13,478 bases of DNA from Streptomyces sp. NRRL WC-3618 (GTDB lineage: Bacteria; Actinomycetota; Actinomycetes; Streptomycetales; Streptomycetaceae): the NCBI RefSeq assembly GCF_001280005.1, contig NZ_LGDW01000087.1, positions 1 through 13,478 of the forward strand, written 5' to 3'. This document shows, piece after piece, positions 8,212 to 13,478 of this stretch. Numbering within the stretch: the first letter of the stretch is position 1; each line of letters begins with the position of its first letter. The translations under genes were made by a program, and so were the position numbers. The notes beneath the pieces were generated by a model. The model was not told the origin of the DNA. It saw nothing but the letters and a program-made list of their open reading frames with translations, and searched no databases.

Positions 8212-8670
8212 ATGCGCGCGAAGCTCTCCTACGCCCTCACGGCCGTCGTCCTGGTCTTCTACTTCGTCCTGGTCGGCAGCCGCGGGGTCATGCTCATCCA
8301 GACCGGCACGCTGCTGACCGTCACCTTCGGCGTGGCGGTCCTGATCCTGCCCGGGATCGGCGTGTGGTTCCTCTGGAAGAACACCCAGTTCGTCCGCGAC
8401 GCCAACCGCCTCGCCGCCGAACTCGACGCCGAGGGCGGTCTGCCCGCCGACGAGCTGAGGCGTACCCCTAGCGGCCGGGTCGACCGTGACTCGGCCGACG
8501 AGGTCTTCGCCAGACGCAAGGCCGAGACGGAATCGGCCCCCGACGACTGGCGCAACTGGTTCCGCCTCGCCGTCGCCTACCACGACGCCCGCGACACACC
8601 ACGCGCCCGCAAGGCGATGCAGCGCGCGATCGCCCTGCACGCCGGCAAGTCCCCGGCCCAGGCGGCCTGA
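8212..8670 (+). CDS. Two-helix membrane protein with TPR-like C-terminal tail
   Basis: A 152-residue protein of unknown function. Two hydrophobic helices are plain at residues about 6-28 and 32-55, followed by a charged cytoplasmic-looking region. Residues about 111-144 (DDWRNWFRLAVAYHDARD then ARKAMQRAIALH) have the spacing of a single tetratricopeptide-type helix pair. One TPR-like unit is too little for a firm domain call; it may be a protein-docking tail. The ATG at 8212 is 12 bases after the dapB stop and lacks a strong ribosome binding site (only GAGA about ten bases upstream), so translation is likely coupled to dapB. It is the last gene of the pnp-M16-dapB run and converges on the next gene with 28 bases between the two stop codons. 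Confidence 0.85.
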   Translation: MRAKLSYALTAVVLVFYFVLVGSRGVMLIQTGTLLTVTFGVAVLILPGIGVWFLWKNTQFVRDANRLAAELDAEGGLPADELRRTPSGRVDRDSADEVFARRKAETESAPDDWRNWFRLAVAYHDARDTPRARKAMQRAIALHAGKSPAQAA

Positions 8671-8698
8671 AACCCCCGCTCCCGGCGGTCGCGGTCGC

Positions 8699-9256
8699 CT
8701 AACCCCGCCCGAACTCCGCTGCCCACGCCTCGACGCTGTCCGCCGCCCGGTCGAACGCCTCCATACGGCCCAGGAAGTCGGCGTTGTGCGTGGTCAGCAG
8801 CGGTGCCAGCTCGTCCGCGGCCCGGTCCCGCCGTACGAGGACCAGCGCCTGCCCCTGAACGGTGCGCGGCAGCCCCAGCCAGCGCACCGGCCGCTGCAAC
8901 GTCCGTACGACGACGACCTTCTCCCAGCGCGTCGTCCGCGTACCGAGGAACCCCACCCGGCGCAGCCCGCGCGCACTCACCCACACGCCGGTGCGCAGCA
9001 GCCGCAGCGCCACGGTGATGACGGCCAGCGCGCCGCCGAGACACATCGCGCCGCCGGACAACTCGCCGGTGGCCGCGATGATGACCGCCGCGACCAGCAC
9101 GTACGAGGCGAGCAGCAGCAGAAGCGCCGCCGCGCCCACCCGCCACGGGCCGGGCCGGTAGGGGCGCCGCCAGCGGTCGCGGTCGTCGAACGGCAGGGCG
9201 GGACCGGCCGCGGCTTCACGGGAGGCGCGGTCGGCCGTATTGAAGGGCAGGGGCAC
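8699..9256 (-). CDS. PH-like domain membrane protein
   Basis: A 185-residue protein. Residues 1-37 are polar with many Arg/Asp. Two membrane helices follow, at about 40-62 and 68-88. The remainder (about 89-150) starts VWVSARGLRRVGF then TRWEKVVVVRTL, the pattern of the bacterial PH-like domain (an opening strand with a Gly turn, then a Trp-containing strand) found in small actinobacterial membrane proteins. The tail 150-185 is acidic and helical. The start is the GTG at 9256, with TGAGGA six bases upstream on the minus strand. The gene is divergent from thyX with 138 bases between starts and convergent with the preceding gene. No function can be given; the PH-like assignment is by pattern only. 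In the thyX direction a long frame crosses this gene, but it is a high-G+C shadow. Confidence 0.8.
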   Translation of the reverse strand: MPLPFNTADRASREAAAGPALPFDDRDRWRRPYRPGPWRVGAAALLLLLASYVLVAAVIIAATGELSGGAMCLGGALAVITVALRLLRTGVWVSARGLRRVGFLGTRTTRWEKVVVVRTLQRPVRWLGLPRTVQGQALVLVRRDRAADELAPLLTTHNADFLGRMEAFDRAADSVEAWAAEFGRG

Positions 9257-9348
9257 GGCTGGTCCTCACTCAACTCCATGCGCGGGCTGTGCCCGGTGAG
9301 GTTATACAGCCGGCTGCCCAGTCACCAGCCTCGGGAGTCTGTGCGTCG

Positions 9349-9354
9349 TAGAGT
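9349..9354 (+). promoter_or_regulatory. Possible -10 element of thyX
   Basis: TAGAGT fits the Streptomyces -10 (TAnnnT) and would start transcription near 9361, giving a leader of about 34 bases that carries the GGAAGGA ribosome binding site (9377-9383). No good -35 is visible, so the call is tentative. Confidence 0.35.
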
Positions 9355-9394
9355 GGCGTCGCAAAGTGACGAGATGGGAAGGACCCTCCAGACC

Positions 9395-10135
9395 GTGAGC
9401 CCCACCCCCGACGACGAGTTCAAGATCGACCTGCGCAGCGAGGTGACCGTCGAGCTGGTCAAACACAGCGCGGCCGACTCCGACGTGCTGTTCGCCGCCC
9501 GTGTGTCGACCGTCGGGGACCAGTCCCTGGACGAGTTGGGCAAGGACCCGGAGCGCTCGACGGGGCTGATCAACTACCTCATGCGAGACCGGCACGGCAG
9601 CCCGTTCGAGCACAACTCCATGACGTTCTTCATCAGCGCCCCGATCTTCGTCTTCCGCGAGTTCATGCGACACCGCGTGGGATGGTCGTACAACGAGGAA
9701 TCCGGTCGGTACAGGGAGCTGCAGCCCGTGTTCTACGTGCCGGACACCTCGCGCAAGCTCGTGCAGAAGGGCCGGCCGGGCAAGTACGTGTTCGTCGAGG
9801 GCACCCCTGAGCAGCACGACCTCGTCGGGCACGCCATGGAGGACTCGTACCGCCAGGCATACCGCACCTACCAGCAGATGCTCGCGCAGGGCGTCGCCCG
9901 CGAGGTCGCCCGCGCGGTCCTCCCGGTCGGCCTGTACTCGTCGATGTACGCCACCTGCAACGCACGCTCCCTGATGCACTTCCTCGGCCTGCGCACCCAG
10001 CACGAGCTGGCGAAGGTGCCGTCGTTCCCCCAGCGGGAGATCGAGATGGTCGGCGAGAAGATGGAGCTGGAGTGGGCCAGGCTCATGCCGCTGACCCACG
10101 CGGCCTTCAACGCGAACGGCAGGGTGGCGCCGTAG
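9395..10135 (+). CDS. thyX: Flavin-dependent thymidylate synthase
   Basis: A 246-residue enzyme that methylates dUMP to dTMP with methylenetetrahydrofolate, FAD and NADPH, independent of the ThyA family. The signature begins with R92-H93-R94 and continues VGWSYNEESGRY to Y106. S103 and R105 correspond to the SxR end of the classical RHRxxSxxxxSxR motif; the spacing is one residue longer than in the T. maritima and M. tuberculosis sequences I recall. Other family blocks include HGSPFEHNSMTFFI near residue 70 and ARSLMHFLGLR near 195. I chose the GTG at 9395 (SPTPDDEFKIDL) because GGAAGGA at 9377-9383 serves it; an in-frame ATG at 9374 lacks a comparable site and would add seven residues. A hairpin at 10256 could end the transcript. 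Thymidylate synthase beside dapA is the order I recall in S. coelicolor. Confidence 0.96.
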   Translation: MSPTPDDEFKIDLRSEVTVELVKHSAADSDVLFAARVSTVGDQSLDELGKDPERSTGLINYLMRDRHGSPFEHNSMTFFISAPIFVFREFMRHRVGWSYNEESGRYRELQPVFYVPDTSRKLVQKGRPGKYVFVEGTPEQHDLVGHAMEDSYRQAYRTYQQMLAQGVAREVARAVLPVGLYSSMYATCNARSLMHFLGLRTQHELAKVPSFPQREIEMVGEKMELEWARLMPLTHAAFNANGRVAP

Positions 10136-10197
10136 GGCCTGTCGTCCCCAGGCAGGCGCACGCGCGTTTCGCCACCGGGTACAGATGTACGGATCAG

Positions 10198-10233
10198 CCT
10201 CGCGAAGTGTCCGTATTGCGGTATTTCGAGAGG
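10198..10233. promoter_or_regulatory. Inverted repeat bracketing a -35 element, candidate operator
   Basis: CCTCGCGAA (10198-10206) and TTCGAGAGG (10225-10233) are inverted copies matching at eight of nine positions. The 18-base spacer contains the TTGCGG -35 of the promoter at 10216-10245. The arrangement is what a repressor site would look like; no regulator is known for it. Confidence 0.4.
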
Positions 10234-10245
10234 TTCATCTAGCCT
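10216..10245 (+). promoter_or_regulatory. Promoter immediately upstream of the thyX-dapA hairpin
   Basis: TTGCGG (10216-10221) and TAGCCT (10240-10245) are 18 bases apart and match the vegetative consensus at four positions each. A start near 10251-10253 would place the terminator-like hairpin at the very 5' end of the RNA. It could drive a short RNA, or dapA by readthrough. Confidence 0.45.
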
Positions 10246-10255
10246 GATCAAACGG

Positions 10256-10304
10256 ACCCGGCACTGCTTGAACCCCCGAGCAGGCAGTGCCGGGTTCCCT
10301 CTTT
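10256..10304 (+). terminator. Terminator-like hairpin between thyX and dapA (possible small RNA or attenuator)
   Basis: A perfect 12-bp inverted repeat (10256-10267 with 10284-10295) closes a 16-base loop and is followed by TCCCTCTTT. It can end the thyX transcript. Because a promoter lies directly before it, it may instead form a short stable RNA of about 50-55 bases or an attenuator ahead of dapA. Confidence 0.7.
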
Positions 10305-10331
10305 GTCATGACTTTCCCTGCACCCCTAGGG

Positions 10332-10360
10332 CAGACCGCGCCCTGAGCACCGAGTAGCGT
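10332..10360 (+). promoter_or_regulatory. Promoter of dapA, predicted leaderless start
   Basis: TAGCGT at 10355-10360 ends seven bases before the ATG at 10368, with a poor -35 (CAGACC 10332-10337) 17 bases upstream. Transcription would start at or next to the A of the ATG. The absence of any Shine-Dalgarno sequence before dapA supports a leaderless message. Confidence 0.5.
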
Positions 10361-10367
10361 GGTACCC

Positions 10368-11267
10368 ATGGCTCCGACCTCCACTCCGCAGACCCCCTTC
10401 GGGCGGGTCCTCACCGCCATGGTCACGCCGTTCACGGCGGACGGCGCGCTCGACCTCGACGGCGCACAGCGGCTCGCCACCCACCTGGTGGACGCAGGCA
10501 ATGACGGCCTGGTCGTCAACGGCACCACCGGTGAGTCGCCGACCACCAGCGACGCGGAGAAATCGGATCTCGTACGAGCCGTACTGGAGGCAGTCGGCGA
10601 CCGGGCCCACATCATCGCCGGGGTCGGCACGAACGACACCCACCACAGCATCGAGCTGGCCCGCGCGGCGGAGAAGACCGGCGCGCACGGCCTCCTGACG
10701 GTGACGCCGTACTACAACAAGCCCCCGCAGGAGGGCCTGTACCGGCACTTCGCGGCCATCGCCGACGCCACCGAACTCCCGGTCATGCTGTACGACATCC
10801 CCGGCCGCAGCGGCGTCCCGATCAGCACCGAGACGATCGTCCGGCTCGCTGAGCACCCCCGGATCGTCGCGAACAAGGACGCCAAGGGCGACCTCGGCCG
10901 GGCCAGCTGGGCCATCGCCCGCTCAGGCCTCGCCTGGTACTCCGGCGACGACATGCTGAACCTGCCGCTGCTCTCCGTGGGCGCGGTCGGCTTCGTCTCG
11001 GTCGTCGGCCATGTTGTCACGCCTGAACTGCGCACCCTCGTCGAGGCGTATGTCTCCGGAGAGGTCCAGAAGGCCACCGAGATCCACCAGAAGCTGCTCC
11101 CGGTCTTCACGGGCATGTTCCGTACCCAGGGCGTCATGACCACCAAGGCCGCGCTCACCCTCCAGGGTCTGCCCGCCGGACCGCTGCGCGCTCCCATGGT
11201 CGAGCTGTCGGCCGACGAGATTGCCCAGCTCAAGATCGATCTTGCTGCCGGCGGGGTACAGCTCTGA
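10368..11267 (+). CDS. dapA: 4-hydroxy-tetrahydrodipicolinate synthase
   Basis: A 299-residue class I aldolase-type TIM barrel that condenses pyruvate with aspartate semialdehyde, the first committed step to diaminopimelate and lysine. The Schiff-base lysine is K170 (VANKDAKGD). Y142 (LYDIPGRSG) is 28 residues earlier, exactly as E. coli Y133 and K161. T53-T54 in NGTTGESPT and TPYYNKP (Y115/Y116) complete the active site. The ATG at 10368 gives the family N-terminus APTSTPQTPFGRVLTAM; a longer frame starting nine bases upstream would fall within the promoter. No ribosome binding site precedes the start, and a -10 element ends seven bases away, so translation is probably leaderless. The product feeds DapB, encoded upstream. 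Streptomyces genomes can carry more than one dapA-like gene; this one, near thyX and rnj, looks like a genuine synthase. Confidence 0.96.
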   Translation: MAPTSTPQTPFGRVLTAMVTPFTADGALDLDGAQRLATHLVDAGNDGLVVNGTTGESPTTSDAEKSDLVRAVLEAVGDRAHIIAGVGTNDTHHSIELARAAEKTGAHGLLTVTPYYNKPPQEGLYRHFAAIADATELPVMLYDIPGRSGVPISTETIVRLAEHPRIVANKDAKGDLGRASWAIARSGLAWYSGDDMLNLPLLSVGAVGFVSVVGHVVTPELRTLVEAYVSGEVQKATEIHQKLLPVFTGMFRTQGVMTTKAALTLQGLPAGPLRAPMVELSADEIAQLKIDLAAGGVQL

Positions 11268-11347
11268 CATCAGACTTCACAACTGAATACGCGGGACGTA
11301 CGTGTCCGCAGTCCACATCCAACAACTGCTTTTGCACGAACGTCATG

Positions 11348-11379
11348 CGCGCCACGTGCCTATGCCGGTACGTGGCGCG
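11348..11379 (+). promoter_or_regulatory. Hairpin next to the rnj ribosome binding site
   Basis: CGCGCCACGT (11348-11357) pairs perfectly with ACGTGGCGCG (11370-11379) around a 12-base loop. The stem ends six bases before the GAGGAG at 11386-11391. No U tract follows, so it is not an ordinary terminator. It could govern ribosome access, be a processing site, or be a DNA operator. Confidence 0.6.
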
Positions 11380-11385
11380 TGTGGT

Positions 11386-11391
11386 GAGGAG
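11386..11391 (+). promoter_or_regulatory. Ribosome binding site fixing the TTG start of rnj
   Basis: GAGGAG sits six bases before the TTG at 11398. No other start in the frame has a comparable site, and the resulting N-terminus (SHPHPELGAPPKLP) matches my memory of Streptomyces RNase J. Confidence 0.8.
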
Positions 11392-11397
11392 AGTCTT

Positions 11398-13083
11398 TTG
11401 AGTCATCCGCATCCTGAACTCGGCGCTCCGCCGAAGCTCCCGAAGGGCGGCCTGCGGGTCACCCCGCTGGGCGGCCTCGGCGAGATCGGCCGCAACATGA
11501 CCGTCTTCGAGTACGACGGTCGCCTACTGATCGTCGACTGCGGCGTGCTCTTCCCCGAGGAGGAGCAGCCCGGAATCGACTTGATCCTGCCCGACTTCAC
11601 GTCCATCAGGGACCGCCTCGGCGACATCGAGGGCATCGTCCTCACGCACGGCCACGAGGACCACATCGGTGCCGTCCCGTATCTCCTCCGGGAGAAGCCG
11701 GACATCCCGCTGATCGGCTCCAAGCTGACCCTCGCGTTCATCGAGGCGAAGCTCCAGGAGCACCGCATCCGCCCCTACACCCTCGAGGTGACGGAGGGGA
11801 ACCGGGAGCGCATCGGTCCGTTCGACTGCGAGTTCGTCGCCGTCAACCACTCCATCCCCGATGCCCTGGCCGTGGCCATCCGCACCCCCGCGGGCATGGT
11901 GGTCCACACGGGCGACTTCAAGATGGACCAGCTCCCCCTGGACGGCCGTCTCACCGACCTGCACGCGTTCGCGCGGCTGAGCGAAGAGGGCATCGACCTT
12001 CTCCTCTCCGACTCGACGAACGCCGAGGTTCCGGGCTTCGTCGCACCCGAGCGCGACATCTCCAATGTGCTGCGCCAGGTCTTCGCGGGTGCCAGCAAGC
12101 GGATCATCGTGGCCAGCTTCGCCAGCCATATCCACCGCATCCAGCAGATCCTGGACGCGGCGCACGAATACGGCCGCAGGGTCGCCTTCGTCGGGCGTTC
12201 GATGGTCCGCAACATGGGCATCGCCCGAGATCTGGGCTATCTGAAGGTCCCGCCGGGCCTGGTGGTGGACGTCAAGACCCTCGACGACCTTCCGGACCAC
12301 CAGATCGTGCTGGTCTGCACGGGCTCGCAGGGCGAACCGATGGCGGCGCTGTCCCGCATGGCGAACAGGGACCACCAGATCCGCATCGTCCAGGGCGACA
12401 CGGTGATCCTGGCCTCGTCCCTCATCCCCGGCAACGAGAACGCGGTGTACCGCGTGATCAACGGTCTGACCCGCTGGGGAGCCCACGTCGTCCACAAGGG
12501 CAACGCCAAGGTGCACGTCTCCGGCCATGCCTCGGCCGGCGAGCTCCTGTACTTCTACAACATCTGCAAGCCACGCAACCTGATGCCGGTCCACGGTGAA
12601 TGGCGTCACCTGCGGGCCAACGCCGAGCTGGGCGCGATGACCGGCGTCCCGCACGACCGGATCGTCATCGCCGAGGACGGCGTGGTCGTCGACCTCATCG
12701 AGGGCAAAGCGAAGATCTCCGGCAAGGTCCAGGCCGGGTACGTATACGTCGACGGACTCTCGGTCGGCGATGTCGGCGAACCCGCCCTGAAGGACCGCAG
12801 GATCCTCGGAGACGAGGGCATCATCTCGGTCTTCGTGGTGATGGACTCGTCCACGGGCAAGATCACGGGCGGTCCGCACATCCAGGCCCGGGGCTCGGGC
12901 ATCGAGGACTCCGCCTTCACCGACGTCGTCCCGAGGATCACCGAAGTGCTGGAGCGCTCGGCACAGGACGGGGTGGTGGAGCCCCACCAGATGCAGCAAC
13001 TCATCCGCCGCACGCTGGGCAAATGGGTGTCGGACACCTACCGCCGTCGCCCGATGATCCTCCCGGTCGTCGTGGAGGTCTGA
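11398..13083 (+). CDS. rnj: Ribonuclease J
   Basis: A 561-residue metallo-beta-lactamase/beta-CASP nuclease with 5' to 3' exonuclease and endonuclease activity in rRNA maturation and mRNA decay. The di-zinc motif HGHEDH gives H84, H86, D88 and H89; further ligands are H151 (NHSIPDA), D173 (HTGDFKMD) and the beta-CASP/C-terminal motifs with H373 and H377 (VHVSGHASAGE) and H399 (PVHGEWRHL). The C-terminal domain (about 450-561) ends LGKWVSDTYRRRPMILPVVVEV, as in S. coelicolor. The start is TTG, a rare and usually weak initiator, set by GAGGAG; a frame continuing upstream to a GTG at 11302 has no binding site and crosses the leader hairpin. It follows dapA by 130 bases with no terminator, so it may be cotranscribed or have its own promoter, which I could not place. 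A strong terminator and an rRNA operon follow. Confidence 0.96.
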   Translation: MSHPHPELGAPPKLPKGGLRVTPLGGLGEIGRNMTVFEYDGRLLIVDCGVLFPEEEQPGIDLILPDFTSIRDRLGDIEGIVLTHGHEDHIGAVPYLLREKPDIPLIGSKLTLAFIEAKLQEHRIRPYTLEVTEGNRERIGPFDCEFVAVNHSIPDALAVAIRTPAGMVVHTGDFKMDQLPLDGRLTDLHAFARLSEEGIDLLLSDSTNAEVPGFVAPERDISNVLRQVFAGASKRIIVASFASHIHRIQQILDAAHEYGRRVAFVGRSMVRNMGIARDLGYLKVPPGLVVDVKTLDDLPDHQIVLVCTGSQGEPMAALSRMANRDHQIRIVQGDTVILASSLIPGNENAVYRVINGLTRWGAHVVHKGNAKVHVSGHASAGELLYFYNICKPRNLMPVHGEWRHLRANAELGAMTGVPHDRIVIAEDGVVVDLIEGKAKISGKVQAGYVYVDGLSVGDVGEPALKDRRILGDEGIISVFVVMDSSTGKITGGPHIQARGSGIEDSAFTDVVPRITEVLERSAQDGVVEPHQMQQLIRRTLGKWVSDTYRRRPMILPVVVEV

Positions 13084-13128
13084 CGGCCCCGGAGGACGCC
13101 TCCACGGCCCCTTCGAACGCGTGAACCC

Positions 13129-13168
13129 GGAGCGGGGCTCCTCGATTTGCATCGAGGAGCCCCGCTCC
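13129..13168. terminator. Terminator hairpin after rnj
   Basis: A perfect 18-bp stem (13129-13146 with 13151-13168) with loop TTGC lies 46 bases after the rnj stop. No U tract follows, the common actinobacterial style of terminator. It separates rnj from the rRNA operon promoters, and being symmetrical it could also stop transcription from the other side. Confidence 0.85.
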
Positions 13169-13258
13169 AGTACGTTTACGGCTCCGCCAGCGAGGGAACC
13201 CGGTTCAACTGTGTGCCAGGGACCAACCCGAGCGGGGCGGAAATTCCGACTCAGAACT

Positions 13259-13273
13259 TCTGATAAAGTCGGA
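13259..13273 (+). promoter_or_regulatory. rRNA operon promoter module 1
   Basis: TCTGATAAAGTCGGA contains a -10-like TAAAGT (13264-13269). The same 15-base module returns at 13341 with one change. Streptomyces rRNA operons are driven by several tandem promoters, so the repeated module fits. No clean -35 is seen at the standard distance. Confidence 0.6.
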
Positions 13274-13340
13274 GTCGCCGGAAAGGGAAACGCGAAAGCG
13301 AAAACCTGGAAAGCACCGAGGAAATCGGATCGCGAAACGG

Positions 13341-13355
13341 TCTGATAGAGTCGGA
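13341..13355 (+). promoter_or_regulatory. rRNA operon promoter module 2
   Basis: TCTGATAGAGTCGGA, with -10-like TAGAGT at 13346-13351, differs from module 1 by one base and lies 82 bases downstream. Transcription from it would start near 13358 and include the GCAAGAC-rich leader. Confidence 0.65.
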
Positions 13356-13478
13356 AACGCAAGACAGCAAGACAAGAGCAAGACAGAAGAAAAGCAAGAC
13401 CGAAGGGAAACTGCCCGGAGGAAAGCCTGAGAGTCTCTCGGGTGAGTACAAAGGAAGCGTCCGTTCCTTGAGAACTCA
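13356..13478 (+). ncRNA. 5' leader of a 16S-23S-5S rRNA operon (partial)
   Basis: The end of the window, CCTTGAGAACTCA, matches the conserved leader upstream of 16S rRNA in Streptomyces, Mycobacterium and Corynebacterium (TTGAGAACTCAA). A 6-bp hairpin (AAGGAA 13451-13456 with TTCCTT 13464-13469) precedes it. The region is unusually purine and A rich for this genome, typical of an unstructured nascent rRNA leader that carries antitermination and processing signals. Mature 16S rRNA begins beyond the window; from memory of Streptomyces leaders it is roughly 200 bases further on. Confidence 0.8.
13359..13400 (+). repeat. Four copies of GCAAGAC in the rRNA leader
   Basis: GCAAGAC occurs at 13359, 13367, 13378 and 13394. 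The distances are 8, 11 and 16 bases, so this is a dispersed cluster, not a simple tandem repeat. Role unknown; it may reflect selection for an unpaired leader or a bound factor. Confidence 0.7.

Noticed and set aside
8486..9394. Upstream extension of the thyX frame by about 300 codons
   Set aside because: It crosses the PH-like gene on the other strand, is Arg/Pro rich like other shadows, and the ThyX homology starts only after 9395.
10136..10190. Short GCCTG/CAGGC and GTAC/GTAC hairpins just after the thyX stop
   Set aside because: Stems of four to five pairs are expected by chance at this G+C; the 12-bp hairpin at 10256 is the credible terminator.
11302..11397. GTG start at 11302 adding 32 residues to RNase J
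   Set aside because: No ribosome binding site, the extra residues cross the leader hairpin, and the TTG with GAGGAG gives the expected 561-residue protein.
11524..13362. 612-codon open frame antisense to rnj
   Set aside because: Same reason: a shadow of RNase J third-position G/C bias, and it runs through the rnj terminator.
13359..13400. GCAAGAC copies as a CRISPR-like or tandem repeat array
   Set aside because: The unit is seven bases with irregular spacing of 8-16 and lies in an rRNA leader, which explains its composition better.

Overview
The window is chromosomal DNA from a Streptomyces species or a very close relative. It has very high G+C with G/C at third codon positions, frequent GTG starts and one TTG start. 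Its PNPase, S15, DapA and RNase J sequences match my memory of the S. coelicolor proteins almost residue for residue. The end of the window carries a leader typical of an actinobacterial rRNA operon. This is a conserved core region, and I see no transposase, integrase, CRISPR array, tRNA or signs of recent transfer.

Layout. (1) Bases 1-2077, minus strand: the first 692 codons of a large Ala/Glu- then Pro/Gly-rich protein with GYGFPPPG-type repeats, running off the left edge. It is probably the disordered front half of an ATPase linked to the type VII (ESX) secretion locus, but the catalytic part is outside the window. (2) 2078-2536: an empty intergenic stretch and a strong terminator for (3) a small DUF397-type gene on the minus strand (2537-2920). 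(4) 3030-6014, plus strand: rpsO and pnp, the classic S15-PNPase pair, with a structured leader, an intergenic terminator-like hairpin and further RNA structure. (5) 6011-8670, plus strand: an M16 zinc peptidase overlapping pnp by four bases, then dapB and a small two-helix membrane protein with a TPR-like tail; the run looks like one operon with pnp. (6) 8699-9256, minus strand: a PH-like membrane protein, convergent with the previous gene. (7) 9395-10135: thyX. (8) 10136-10367: an intergenic region with a terminator-like hairpin directly behind a plausible promoter, itself bracketed by an inverted repeat. (9) 10368-11267: dapA, apparently on a leaderless mRNA. (10) 11398-13083: rnj (RNase J) from a TTG start, behind a 10-bp hairpin next to its ribosome binding site. 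(11) A perfect 18-bp terminator hairpin, then tandem promoter modules and the leader of an rRNA operon whose 16S gene lies beyond base 13478.

How the genes fit together. Two RNA-processing enzymes (PNPase, 3' to 5' phosphorolysis; RNase J, 5' to 3' exo- and endonuclease) bracket two enzymes of the diaminopimelate/lysine pathway (DapA, DapB) and the flavin-dependent thymidylate synthase ThyX, with S15 and an rRNA operon at the two ends. The functions are housekeeping. The less-explored content is in the control regions: the thyX-dapA gap, the rnj leader, the rpsO leader, and the repeats of the partial left-hand gene. I did not find a convincing undescribed multi-gene system.
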